Origin: PCC-10605 sp964409355
GTDB taxonomy: Bacteria > Cyanobacteriota > Cyanobacteriia > Cyanobacteriales > Cyanobacteriaceae
DNA length: 11,690 nucleotides
NCBI GenBank assembly: GCA_964409355.1
Contig: CAYPDC010000122.1
Span: 1 to 11,690 of the forward strand
Reading direction: 5' to 3'
This document shows, one piece after another, positions 6,278-11,140 of the stretch (position 1 is the stretch's first letter; the number at the start of each line of letters is the position of its first letter). The notes beneath the pieces are model-generated. The model did no database searches and was not told the DNA's origin. It saw only the letters and a list, made by a program, of their open reading frames with translations. A program made the position numbers and the translations under genes.

Positions 6278-6488
6278 TGTTTAATTCAGCAATAATATCA
6301 TCAACATTGCCTCGAAATACGTCTCCTTGTTGATAATCTTGACGGGCTTGAGTAATATTTCGAGCAATTTCTTCTCGTCTTTTCTCAATTTGTCTATGTC
6401 GAATAATATTAATTAAATCATCTTGTTCATCCAGAGAAAGATAATCAATCATCTCTAAAATTTGACCAAATGGGATGGTTTGTGACAT
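6270..6488 (-). CDS. Antitoxin of the RelE-type toxin
   Basis: This is a 72-residue protein starting MSQTIPFGQILEMIDYLSLD. An in-frame ATG at 6506 would add six residues, but it overlaps the Shine-Dalgarno-like GAGAGGA lying about 10 bases before ATG 6488, so 6488 is chosen. The sequence is helical and charged (DEQDDLINIIRHRQIEKRRE), with an acidic C-terminal tail VDDIIAELNND suited to wrapping the basic toxin. No clear DNA-binding motif is identified. The 8-base overlap with the toxin gene and the gene order are typical of type II antitoxin-toxin operons. The function is inferred mainly from the partner. Confidence 0.7.
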   Translation of the reverse strand: MSQTIPFGQILEMIDYLSLDEQDDLINIIRHRQIEKRREEIARNITQARQDYQQGDVFRGNVDDIIAELNND

Positions 6489-6520
6489 TGTAGTTTTTCC
6501 TCTCATTACAAACTAAGTTT

Positions 6521-6549
6521 ATTATATAAAATGAAAACTCGATCGCCAA
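6521..6549 (-). promoter_or_regulatory. Putative promoter of the RelE-type operon, -35 within a HIP1 repeat
   Basis: On the minus strand TTGGCG (6549-6544) and a perfect TATAAT (6526-6521) are 17 bases apart, and the start codon is at 6488. The -35 hexamer lies in the GCCAAAGGC inverted repeat of the neighbouring dispersed element. The hexamers and spacing are visible; activity is inferred. Confidence 0.35.
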
Positions 6550-6568
6550 AGGCGGCGCTGCGCGATCG
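6540..6568. repeat. Dispersed HIP1-containing repeat
   Basis: CGATCGC (6540-6546) and GCGATCG (6562-6568) form an inverted repeat around GCCAAAGGC and GGCGCTGC. The same element appears as a tandem pair at 11436-11481. A C-rich tail with CTCCACCCTAAAAAGTCG follows to about 6610, linking it to the 27-base repeat family at 3451-3529. Confidence 0.7.
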
Positions 6569-6644
6569 AACTCCACCCTAAAAAGTCGAACTCTCCTCTA
6601 CAAAATCGATCGCCTTATTACATTACATTGTTTTTAAGAATAAT

Positions 6645-7064
6645 TTAATCGATAAAATATTGTGCTAAAAAAATTTGTGGATTAAGAATGGGAATATGAT
6701 TAAATTCTACCAATACTAATAAATCTAAATCTCCGGTAATAATGGCTTGTGCTTGTGCTGTTATGGCGGCAGCTAAAATGATCGTATCTTTAGTATCTCT
6801 TAATTCTTTAACATCTAAGAATATACCAGAACAATAACAGGAAATTTCTCTCACAACATTCGGTAAATATTCGATCGAATAGCCTCTTTTTTTGATTCTT
6901 TCTTTAAATTTATCTCGTCTCAATGTCGTTTCAAGTTCCAGCATTATTTCATTGGAAATAAAAATGACTATTTTCCTTTGATGTGCTAAACGTAGAATCT
7001 GAGCGGGTATTCCTCCCCAGAGTAAGGCTGAAATCCAGACATTAACATCTAAAATAACATTCAT
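6645..7064 (-). CDS. PIN-family putative toxin (TIGR00305-like)
   Basis: This 139-residue protein begins MNVILDVNVWISALLWGG, the characteristic opening of the 'putative toxin, PIN family' group. The catalytic acidic residues are visible: D6, E43/E45 in MLELETTL, D93 in the TKDTIILAAAI segment and D112/D114 in TGDLDLL. PIN proteins of this kind are metal-dependent ribonucleases. The length is normal with no lesion. Its start codon overlaps the antitoxin stop by one base (TAATG), giving tight translational coupling. Unlike the short VapC at 2764-3168, it belongs to a separate PIN subgroup, so the two modules are not simple copies. Confidence 0.85.
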   Translation of the reverse strand: MNVILDVNVWISALLWGGIPAQILRLAHQRKIVIFISNEIMLELETTLRRDKFKERIKKRGYSIEYLPNVVREISCYCSGIFLDVKELRDTKDTIILAAAITAQAQAIITGDLDLLVLVEFNHIPILNPQIFLAQYFID

Positions 7065-7324
7065 TATTTAGCCCATAATTCCTGTCTTACTTCTTTGACA
7101 ACCGCACTAATTTCTTCTAAACTAGGTTGACTTAAATCAGGCTCAAGATTTTCTAATTTGTCTAAAAAACCTTCTACATCTATTTTTGGTTTAATTATTT
7201 TTTCTAAAATCAAAGAGTTTTCCTTAACAACAATATTATACTCATCCCCCGGTTTAAGTTGTTTTTGTAATTCGGACGGTAAATTAATTTGATATTCTGG
7301 AGTGATTATTGCAGTTGTTGTCAT
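7064..7324 (-). CDS. AbrB/SpoVT-domain antitoxin of the PIN toxin
   Basis: This 86-residue intact antitoxin has residues 1-45 forming an AbrB/MazE-type swapped-hairpin DNA-binding domain (AIITPEYQINLPSELQKQL, then KPGDEYNIVV and LILEKI). The C-terminal part (about 46-86) is acidic and helical, with FLDKLENLEPDL and ISAVVKEVRQELW, and would bind and neutralise the PIN toxin encoded one base downstream. No Shine-Dalgarno sequence is obvious. A near-identical copy of its first half and upstream region is found at 3177-3456, in the same orientation and lacking the toxin-binding half. Such antitoxins usually repress their own promoter; the region kept in both copies (7325-7393) probably carries that site. 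Confidence 0.88.
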   Translation of the reverse strand: MTTTAIITPEYQINLPSELQKQLKPGDEYNIVVKENSLILEKIIKPKIDVEGFLDKLENLEPDLSQPSLEEISAVVKEVRQELWAK

Positions 7325-7393
7325 ATTATCTATATTTTGGTACTTACAAGTTTCACTTAGTGCTAGTATTCTATCATTTTTTTAGATCGATCG
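7178..7393 (-). repeat. Duplicated block, copy 2 (partner copy at 3241-3456)
   Basis: About 216 bases covering the first half of the AbrB-type antitoxin gene plus about 70 bases upstream are repeated with a few substitutions at 3241-3456. Shared landmarks include ATACTAG, ACTAAGTGAAA and TTGTAAGTA upstream of the start codon. Both copies end upstream at a HIP1-like element, and copy 1 is cut downstream exactly where a C-rich repeat begins. Confidence 0.8.
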
Positions 7394-7427
7394 AACTTCC
7401 CTCCACAAAAGTCGATCGCTAAAAGTG

Positions 7428-7446
7428 GCGATCGCACGATCAAACC
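7428..7446. repeat. 19-base repeat GCGATCGCACGATCAAACC
   Basis: The identical 19 bases occur at 5975-5993, directly beside the 3' end of the RelE-type toxin gene. Each contains HIP1 plus an extra CGATC. The shared flank shows that more than the octamer itself was copied or conserved. Confidence 0.6.
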
Positions 7447-7456
7447 CGATGAATTA

Positions 7457-7827
7457 TTAATTACTTAATGATTGTATTGCTTCCAAAATATCGTTATTAG
7501 TACCTCCTAAAGAAAAAATAGTTTTGAGAATTAAATCAATAGATACTGATTTCTCTAACTTTTTTAGGGGTTTTATTGGTTGTTTTATCAAAAATATCTA
7601 AAATAACAATAGCTTCATCATCGATAAAATAAACAATTCGCCAAATTTTTTCCTCGTCATTAATCCGTAATTCATGACAATTTGAACCAATGGTGGGCAT
7701 TGGACGAGAAATGGGCATTGAGAGGGTTTCCCCTCCCTGTAATTTTCTTACTTGCCTTGCTTGAAAAAGGTGGGGTTTTGACTTCTCCTTTTAACCATAT
7801 AAGGGGTTTACTGTCATTTTCATTCAT
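7457..7827 (-). pseudogene. higB: Decayed HigB-like (Gp49-family) toxin with unrecognised 3' remnant
   Basis: Starting at ATG 7827, the minus strand reads MNENDSKPLIWLKGEVKTPP followed by FS, the N-terminus of HigB/Gp49-like toxins. The frame then changes at about 7761. The next frame carries ARQVRKLQGGETLSMPISRP, then MPTIGSNCHELRIND, WRIVYFIDDEAIVIL and FDKTTNKTPKKV before stopping at 7536. Relative to my recollection of the family about seven residues are missing at the junction, consistent with a deletion of about 20 bases. The usual C-terminal end (like 'CKKRLKEYD') is absent. A third frame instead continues KKLEKSVSIDLILKTIFSLG to a stop at 7457-7459 and looks like a protein tail I cannot place. 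HigB toxins are ribosome-dependent mRNA endonucleases; this one should be inactive. No HigA antitoxin follows. Confidence 0.75.
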
Positions 7828-7833
7828 TGAAAA

Positions 7834-7855
7834 AGTATGTCATTTTTGACATACT
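7834..7855. promoter_or_regulatory. Perfect inverted repeat upstream of the HigB-like gene (candidate operator)
   Basis: The arms AGTATGTCA (7834-7842) and TGACATACT (7847-7855) are perfect 9-base complements around TTTT. The element sits 6 bases upstream of the HigB-like start codon at 7827. The position and symmetry fit an operator for an XRE-type antitoxin, or a hairpin in the leader. It has stayed perfect although the gene has decayed. Confidence 0.5.
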
Positions 7856-7881
7856 ATAGCATTTTTTATTTTGATTTAGAG

Positions 7882-7930
7882 ATACGATCGCCCTCCCCCT
7901 CAAAACCAGCACCCTTGCGATCGCTCCTCC
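7882..7930. repeat. C-rich/HIP1 separator repeat
   Basis: ACGATCGCCCTCCCCCTCAA is followed by AACCAGCACCCTTGCGATCG and CTCCTCC. It mixes the AACCAGC.CCCT element seen at 9339-9395 with a HIP1 octamer (7917-7924), and lies between the HigB-like relic and the BrnTA cassette. Confidence 0.6.
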
Positions 7931-7974
7931 TTGAGTTTGACAAAAAAAAGAAATCCGAAAGGGCGTGATAAATA

Positions 7975-8256
7975 TCAATAAGTGATTTCTGCAAGGGCAT
8001 TATTAATAACCTTTTCTTCCACTCCCTGACGTTTTAAACTATCAATTAATTCTAAAACATTACTTGCTTCTAGTTTTTTTAAATCTTGCCGTAATCCTTG
8101 CCCTATATAAGCTCTAATCAGAGGTTGATAACCTGAAAATCCCAACAGAGGTGCGATGGCTTTTAATTCTTCCACTACATCTTCAGGCATACGCAGAGTT
8201 ATGCTTTTCATGGGGCGATCGCTTTTTAATCTTTGTTTTAATGTTTCAATTTTCAT
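7975..8256 (-). CDS. brnA: BrnA/CopG-type antitoxin of the BrnT toxin
   Basis: This 93-residue protein has a ribbon-helix-helix-like segment MKSITLRMPEDVVEELKAIA (about residues 16-35), followed by GFSGYQPLIRAYIGQGLRQD, the usual second half of the CopG/BrnA fold. It should bind the operon's promoter as a dimer or higher oligomer and cap the BrnT toxin. It is the second gene of its operon, after the toxin, which is the standard BrnT-BrnA order, and overlaps the toxin gene by 11 bases. A HIP1 octamer (8215-8222) lies inside the coding region. No lesion is visible. Confidence 0.8.
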   Translation of the reverse strand: MKIETLKQRLKSDRPMKSITLRMPEDVVEELKAIAPLLGFSGYQPLIRAYIGQGLRQDLKKLEASNVLELIDSLKRQGVEEKVINNALAEITY

Positions 8257-8542
8257 AGTATATACGTTCTTGACGGGTTGCTTGACGGGCGGAAATAATG
8301 CGAATCATGTCATTCTCTTGTTGAATATGAACCACAAATAAGAGGTAATTATTTTTATCCATACCGATGACGGCATCTCTGGCTTCATAATTACGACTAG
8401 CATCCACTACCACTAAAAAGGGATCAAAGAATGCTTCGGTGGCTCGTTCAAAAATAATGCCCTTATGTTTGAGCAGATTTTGCTTCGCTTTTTGTTTATT
8501 CCAAATAAAGGTTATACCATTCAGGATAAATGTTACATCCAT
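8246..8542 (-). CDS. brnT: BrnT-family ribonuclease toxin
   Basis: This 98-residue protein carries the BrnT signature: F-I-W-N-K-Q-K-A-K-Q-N-L-L-K-H-K-G (about 12-28), FERATEAFFDP, YEARDAVIGMDKNNYLLFVV and the C-terminal IRIISARQATRQERIYY (about 80-96). BrnT is a small RelE-fold ribonuclease that blocks translation. The length is typical and all the conserved blocks are present, so it is probably functional, unlike the second BrnT at 9543-9830. It is the first gene of the operon, with BrnA overlapping its 3' end by 11 bases. The start at 8542 follows directly on a promoter/operator; no strong Shine-Dalgarno sequence is seen. Confidence 0.88.
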   Translation of the reverse strand: MDVTFILNGITFIWNKQKAKQNLLKHKGIIFERATEAFFDPFLVVVDASRNYEARDAVIGMDKNNYLLFVVHIQQENDMIRIISARQATRQERIYYEN

Positions 8543-8550
8543 TTTACTTA

Positions 8551-8581
8551 ATTATAATCAAGTTCGTATTGACATTGTCAA
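8551..8581 (-). promoter_or_regulatory. Promoter and operator of the BrnTA operon
   Basis: On the minus strand a consensus TTGACA (8581-8576) and a consensus TATAAT (8556-8551) are 19 bases apart. The -35 box is embedded in the palindrome TGACATTGTCA (8570-8580), a likely BrnA binding site for autorepression. The spacing is slightly long. The hexamers and palindrome are visible; the binding protein is inferred. Confidence 0.55.
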
Positions 8582-8634
8582 TATTTAATTTTCTCATCTA
8601 TTTGTCTTTTTGCACTGAACCTAACTTAAAACCA

Positions 8635-8665
8635 TGCGCCCTCCACCCCAAATCGTGCGCCCTTC
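8635..8665. repeat. C-rich separator repeat (GCGCCCTCCACCCC type)
   Basis: TGCGCCCTCCACCCCA (8635-8650) and GTGCGCCCTTCA (8654-8665) are two partial units of the family also seen at 9339-9395, 10050-10066 and 10656-10670. It lies between the divergently transcribed BrnTA and MazEF cassettes. Confidence 0.65.
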
Positions 8666-8692
8666 AGGTTTTAAAAATTTGTTTGTTATGAT

Positions 8693-8709
8693 ATTATACA
8701 ATGTATAAT
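8693..8709 (+). promoter_or_regulatory. MazEF promoter -10 and overlapping palindromic operator
   Basis: ATTATACA (8693-8700) and TGTATAAT (8702-8709) form a perfect 8-base inverted repeat around one base. Its right arm contains the -10 hexamer TATAAT (8704-8709). AbrB-type MazE proteins repress their own promoter at such palindromes. Transcription would begin near 8716, so the in-frame ATG at 8701 lies inside the promoter and cannot be the start; ATG 8725 is used instead. Confidence 0.6.
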
Positions 8710-8724
8710 GTGGGTAAAAGAATT

Positions 8725-8976
8725 ATGGAAGTCGAATTAAAAAAATGGGGAAATAGTATTGGGTTGCGTATTCCTCACACTTTGGCTAAAAGTTTAAATT
8801 TAGATACAAAATCAATAGTTGAATTAACTCAAGATAATGATAGTTTAATTCTTAAAAAGAAAAAAGTATCTTTGACCCTTGATGAATTGTTAGAGAGTAT
8901 TCCAGCCGACTTTACCTATCCTGATGATATGAAAGATTTTATCAATAGTGAATGTCAGGGAGAAGAATTGATTTAA
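8725..8976 (+). CDS. mazE: MazE-type (AbrB-fold) antitoxin
   Basis: This 83-residue protein begins MEVELKKWGNSIGLRIPHTL, the hallmark MazE opening in which WGNS.GLRIP forms the swapped-hairpin DNA-binding domain. It continues with AKSLNLDTKSIVELTQDNDS and LILKKKK. The acidic C-terminal half (LDELLESIPADFTYPDDMKD) is the extended arm that neutralises MazF. An upstream in-frame ATG at 8701 overlaps the -10 box and is rejected. It is the first gene of a two-gene operon; its TAA overlaps the MazF ATG by one base. Autorepression through the palindrome at 8693-8709 is likely. Intact. Confidence 0.9.
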   Translation: MEVELKKWGNSIGLRIPHTLAKSLNLDTKSIVELTQDNDSLILKKKKVSLTLDELLESIPADFTYPDDMKDFINSECQGEELI

Positions 8977-9317
8977 TGAAAATTCAACGGGGTGAGATTT
9001 TAAGAATTAACTTGAATCCTACCATTGGTAGAGAACAAAGAGGAGATGCTCGTCCTTGTCTTGTTTTAAGTCATACTAAATATAATATTAGCCGTCAAGG
9101 CATTCTGATAGTGACTCCCATCACAAATACGATAAAACCTGATATTAAAGTGATGATACCAATTCCTGATGGATTTAAAATTAAAGGTTCAGTTATTGCC
9201 GAGCAAATCAGAACACTTGATCTTAATCAACGTTGGTGGAAAACAACAGGAGAAATATTACCAGAAGATTTTATTGATTATGTTGTAGATATTGTTACTA
9301 CTATTATCCGTAATTAA
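8976..9317 (+). CDS. mazF: MazF/PemK-family mRNA interferase toxin
   Basis: This 113-residue protein from ATG 8976 has the MazF/PemK blocks in order: RGEILRINLNPTIGREQRGD (5-24), ARPCLVLS (25-32) with the catalytic-region arginine, ILIVTPITN (43-51) with the TPIT threonines, and SVIAEQIRTLDLNQRW (72-87). MazF toxins cut single-stranded RNA at short sequence motifs and stop translation. The start is chosen because AGGGAGAAG (8957-8965) stands 10 bases before it and because it overlaps the MazE stop (TAATG); an in-frame codon at 8952 would overlap MazE by 25 bases. No lesion is seen, so this is the clearest intact toxin on the plus strand. The target motif cannot be read from sequence. Confidence 0.92.
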   Translation: MKIQRGEILRINLNPTIGREQRGDARPCLVLSHTKYNISRQGILIVTPITNTIKPDIKVMIPIPDGFKIKGSVIAEQIRTLDLNQRWWKTTGEILPEDFIDYVVDIVTTIIRN

Positions 9318-9338
9318 TGAAATTGAAATTGTATCCCC

Positions 9339-9395
9339 AACCAGCGCCCTTCACCACAACCAGCGCCCTCCCCCTCAAAACCAGCGCCCTTCACC
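9339..9395. repeat. Three-unit C-rich tandem repeat (AACCAGCGCCCT type)
   Basis: AACCAGCGCCCTTCACC (9339-9355), AACCAGCGCCCTCCCCC (9358-9374) and AACCAGCGCCCTTCACC (9379-9395) recur at intervals of 19 and 21 bases. Immediately after, TTCACCCTACC (9390-9400) can pair imperfectly with GGTAGTGAA (9422-9430), a possible stem after MazF. Single units occur at 10050-10066 and, shortened, at 10656-10670. No gene is seen between 9318 and 9542. Confidence 0.8.
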
Positions 9396-9542
9396 CTACC
9401 CTAAAAATGCAGGAGTGGTGTGGTAGTGAAAAACTGTTATTCTGTTATAAGATATAAAGATAAAACATCCCTTTTTAATTATTGTATTTTCTGTGTTCAT
9501 GGATAATTTCTATGATTTTCAATTTCTTAGGATTTAGCTGTT

Positions 9543-9830
9543 ATGTATTGTGAATTTGAGTGGGATGAAAGAAAAGCTAAAACAAATTTTTAAAAACATG
9601 GAATTACCTTTGAAGAATCTAAGACTGTTTTTCAAGATGCTTTTGCTTATATTTTTTATGATGAATGGCACTCAGATAGTGAAGACAGAGAAATTATTAT
9701 TGGACATGATTTAAAAAATCGTATTCTCCTAGTGTGTTTTACTCAAAGACAGCAAAAAATTAGAATTATTAGTTCCCGTTTAGCCACTAAAAAAGAGCGT
9801 CAAGACTATGAAAAAAACATCAAATTTTAA
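9543..9830 (+). pseudogene. brnT: Second BrnT-family toxin, nonsense-mutated at codon 17
   Basis: The frame opens MYCEFEWDERKAKTNF and stops at TAA (9591-9593). It then continues without further lesions as KHGITFEESKTVFQDAF, EDREIIIGHDLKNRILLV and IRIISSRLATKKERQDY to a natural TAA at 9828-9830. Together this is a complete 95-codon BrnT with every signature block; the family consensus around the lesion is N-x-x-KHG, so CAA, GAA or AAA to TAA by one change is the simplest origin. No in-frame start after the TAA would restore the N-terminal strand. AGGA (9529-9532) lies 10 bases before the start. The toxin should be dead, while the overlapping antitoxin gene is intact. It is diverged from the BrnT at 8246-8542, so it is not a recent copy. 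Confidence 0.88.
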
Positions 9831-10014
9831 TAGCGATAATGATCAAGATTTACTTCCTGAATATGACTTCAATTATCAGAAAGCTAAACCCAATCGTTTT
9901 GCATCAAATAAATCATCTATAACTGTTACTTTAGATGCGGATGTCGCCAAAATTTTTAAGACTTCTCAAGATGTTAATAATGTTTTGAGGGCTATTATTT
10001 CTGCTATGCCTTAA
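9808..10014 (+). CDS. BrnA-like antitoxin of the broken BrnT
   Basis: This 68-residue protein overlaps the 3' end of the broken BrnT by 23 bases. It has an acidic N-terminus (NSDNDQDLLPEYDFNYQKAK) with the PN.FA element common to BrnA/DUF4415-type antitoxins, followed by ITVTLDADVAKIFKTSQDVN, the strand and first helix of a ribbon-helix-helix DNA-binding domain, and a short end NNVLRAIISAMP. It should bind the operon promoter and, when a toxin exists, cap it. It is intact although its own toxin is dead; it is of a different subtype from the BrnA at 7975-8256. Confidence 0.7.
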   Translation: MKKTSNFNSDNDQDLLPEYDFNYQKAKPNRFASNKSSITVTLDADVAKIFKTSQDVNNVLRAIISAMP

Positions 10015-10049
10015 ACATAGTTAATTAAGATAAGATTTGCTTTCACCCC

Positions 10050-10066
10050 AACCAGCGCCCTCCACC
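10050..10066. repeat. C-rich separator repeat, single unit
   Basis: AACCAGCGCCCTCCACC, followed by ACAAAACC, is one more unit of the family at 9339-9395. It lies between the convergent BrnA-like and RelE-type genes. Confidence 0.65.
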
Positions 10067-10108
10067 ACAAAACCAATTTACTGCATCCCATGAATTTAAA
10101 AAAATAAA

Positions 10109-10378
10109 TTAAGGAAAATAACGATAAAACTCTTTACGATGAAGAACTCTTACAATTTCAATAGTATCTTTATTTTCTTCTATACCTAAACGATAATTAC
10201 CAATACGAATGCGATAACGATTTGGATAACCTTTCATCGCTTTAACTTGAGATAAATCTTGTAAACAATTAACAGAAGGAATTTCTTTGAATACTAAATC
10301 AATAATTTGCTGATAAATTGCTTGATTTTTCAATTTTTTCAAATCTTTTAAAAATAATTTTCGATATTCAACTTTCAT
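10109..10378 (-). CDS. RelE/ParE-superfamily toxin
   Basis: This 89-residue basic protein starts MKVEYRKLFLKDLKKLKNQA, a typical RelE-fold N-terminal strand and helix. It ends with the strands YRIRIGNYRLGIEENKDTIE and VRVLHRKEFYRYFP; the RIGNYRLG and HRKEFYR elements are characteristic of RelE-type mRNA interferases. The length is normal with no lesion. Its start overlaps the antitoxin gene by 4 bases. It is only distantly like the RelE-type protein at 5993-6277, so the two modules were acquired independently. Confidence 0.87.
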   Translation of the reverse strand: MKVEYRKLFLKDLKKLKNQAIYQQIIDLVFKEIPSVNCLQDLSQVKAMKGYPNRYRIRIGNYRLGIEENKDTIEIVRVLHRKEFYRYFP

Positions 10379-10593
10379 TCTTCCTCCAAAAATTTCAAAG
10401 CACTTTCAGCATCTAGTAAAGGAGTTGATTTTGCTTCTTCCATTGCTTGATTCAAACAATAATTTTCTAAGTATTCAGGTAAATCATCATCATTATTGAT
10501 CTCATGGGGAATAATTTTTTCCCATATTTCAATGGGAATAACTACCGCTTTTTTATTACCATTTATATCTGTTAAATATTCAACACTTTTCAT
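10375..10593 (-). CDS. Antitoxin of the RelE-type toxin (Phd/RelB-like)
   Basis: This 72-residue acidic protein begins with strands and a turn like those of Phd/RelB-type antitoxins (MKSVEYLTDINGNKKAVVIP then IEIWEKI). It continues with an acidic linker and the helical tail ESALKFLEEE that would bind the toxin. It is the first gene of a two-gene operon, with a 4-base overlap to the toxin. No clear Shine-Dalgarno sequence is seen before ATG 10593. The function follows mainly from the partner. Confidence 0.72.
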   Translation of the reverse strand: MKSVEYLTDINGNKKAVVIPIEIWEKIIPHEINNDDDLPEYLENYCLNQAMEEAKSTPLLDAESALKFLEEE

Positions 10594-10621
10594 AATTAAT
10601 AATTTTCACTGCTTTATCACT

Positions 10622-10650
10622 ATTTTACTATAACTTTTTTGACTTGATAA
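10622..10650 (-). promoter_or_regulatory. Weak candidate promoter of the RelE-type operon
   Basis: On the minus strand TTATCA (10650-10645) and TAAAAT (10627-10622) are separated by 17 bases, about 29 bases before the antitoxin start. Neither hexamer is ideal and the region is AT-rich, so this is tentative. A C-rich separator unit (10656-10670) lies just upstream. Confidence 0.25.
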
Positions 10651-10655
10651 ATTCT

Positions 10656-10670
10656 AGCGCCCTCCACCCC
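10656..10670. repeat. C-rich separator repeat, partial unit
   Basis: AGCGCCCTCCACCCC is a shortened unit of the family at 9339-9395, placed upstream of the RelE-type operon. Confidence 0.55.
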
Positions 10671-10711
10671 AACAATTCAATTTCTTGTTTTAAATCAAAG
10701 TAAATCATCAA

Positions 10712-10846
10712 TCAACTTTCAGCAGAAAAATAATTCATTCTCTGAATTAAATGTTTTAAAGCCTTTTCCCATTGCTCAAAAACCATCACACTATCATCAT
10801 TATTATCAAAAACAATTTACTCAGATAAAGACTTTAATTTTAATCT
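10712..10846 (-). pseudogene. Possible relic of a small gene downstream of DUF2442
   Basis: On the minus strand one frame reads LIRLKLKSLSE, then TAA (10817-10819), then IVFDNNDDSVMVFEQWEKAL and KHLIQRMNYFSAES to a TGA at 10712-10714. The composition looks protein-like and the internal TAA is one change from CAA. There is no usable start codon in this frame after an upstream stop, and no family is recognised. It may be the remains of a gene that followed DUF2442, or chance. Confidence 0.3.
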
Positions 10847-11138
10847 AATTAAGAAGATTACCCATTAATTTTGTGTGAGAAAATTGTGGTAAATTTTGTT
10901 TTGTAATAATAGAATAAAGTACATCTGGGTCTAAATCTGCACCATTATCCCAATAAATTGTTCCCCATTCTGAGTTTAGTTTGACTGTTGGAAAATAGTC
11001 TAATTCTTTTAATGGGGTAAAAATACCTGCAAATTCGATAATATCGCTAACATCAATTACTCCCTCTTTATTATCCTCAAATTTGAGGTAAAGTTGATAA
11101 TTCTTTAAGGGTTTAACTTCAATAATATCTTTTAGCAT
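10845..11138 (-). CDS. DUF2442-domain protein
   Basis: This 97-residue protein matches the DUF2442 pattern: VKPLKNYQLYLKFEDNKEGV (8-27), IDVSDIIEFAGIFTPLKELD, and WGTIYWDNGADLDPDVLY (58-75). It is commonly encoded beside DUF4160, and the pair has been predicted as a toxin-antitoxin-like module; which partner is toxic is not established. Here it lies two bases after the full-length end of the DUF4160 gene, with a Shine-Dalgarno-like TGGAG inside that gene's last codons. Premature termination at 11213 in DUF4160 would leave about 75 untranslated bases before this start and could lower coupled expression. No lesion is visible in this gene. Confidence 0.85.
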   Translation of the reverse strand: MLKDIIEVKPLKNYQLYLKFEDNKEGVIDVSDIIEFAGIFTPLKELDYFPTVKLNSEWGTIYWDNGADLDPDVLYSIITKQNLPQFSHTKLMGNLLN

Positions 11139-11140
11139 TT

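Noticed and set aside
8156..8341. Plus-strand open frame of 61 codons
   Set aside because: Antisense to the BrnA and BrnT genes, which carry family signatures.
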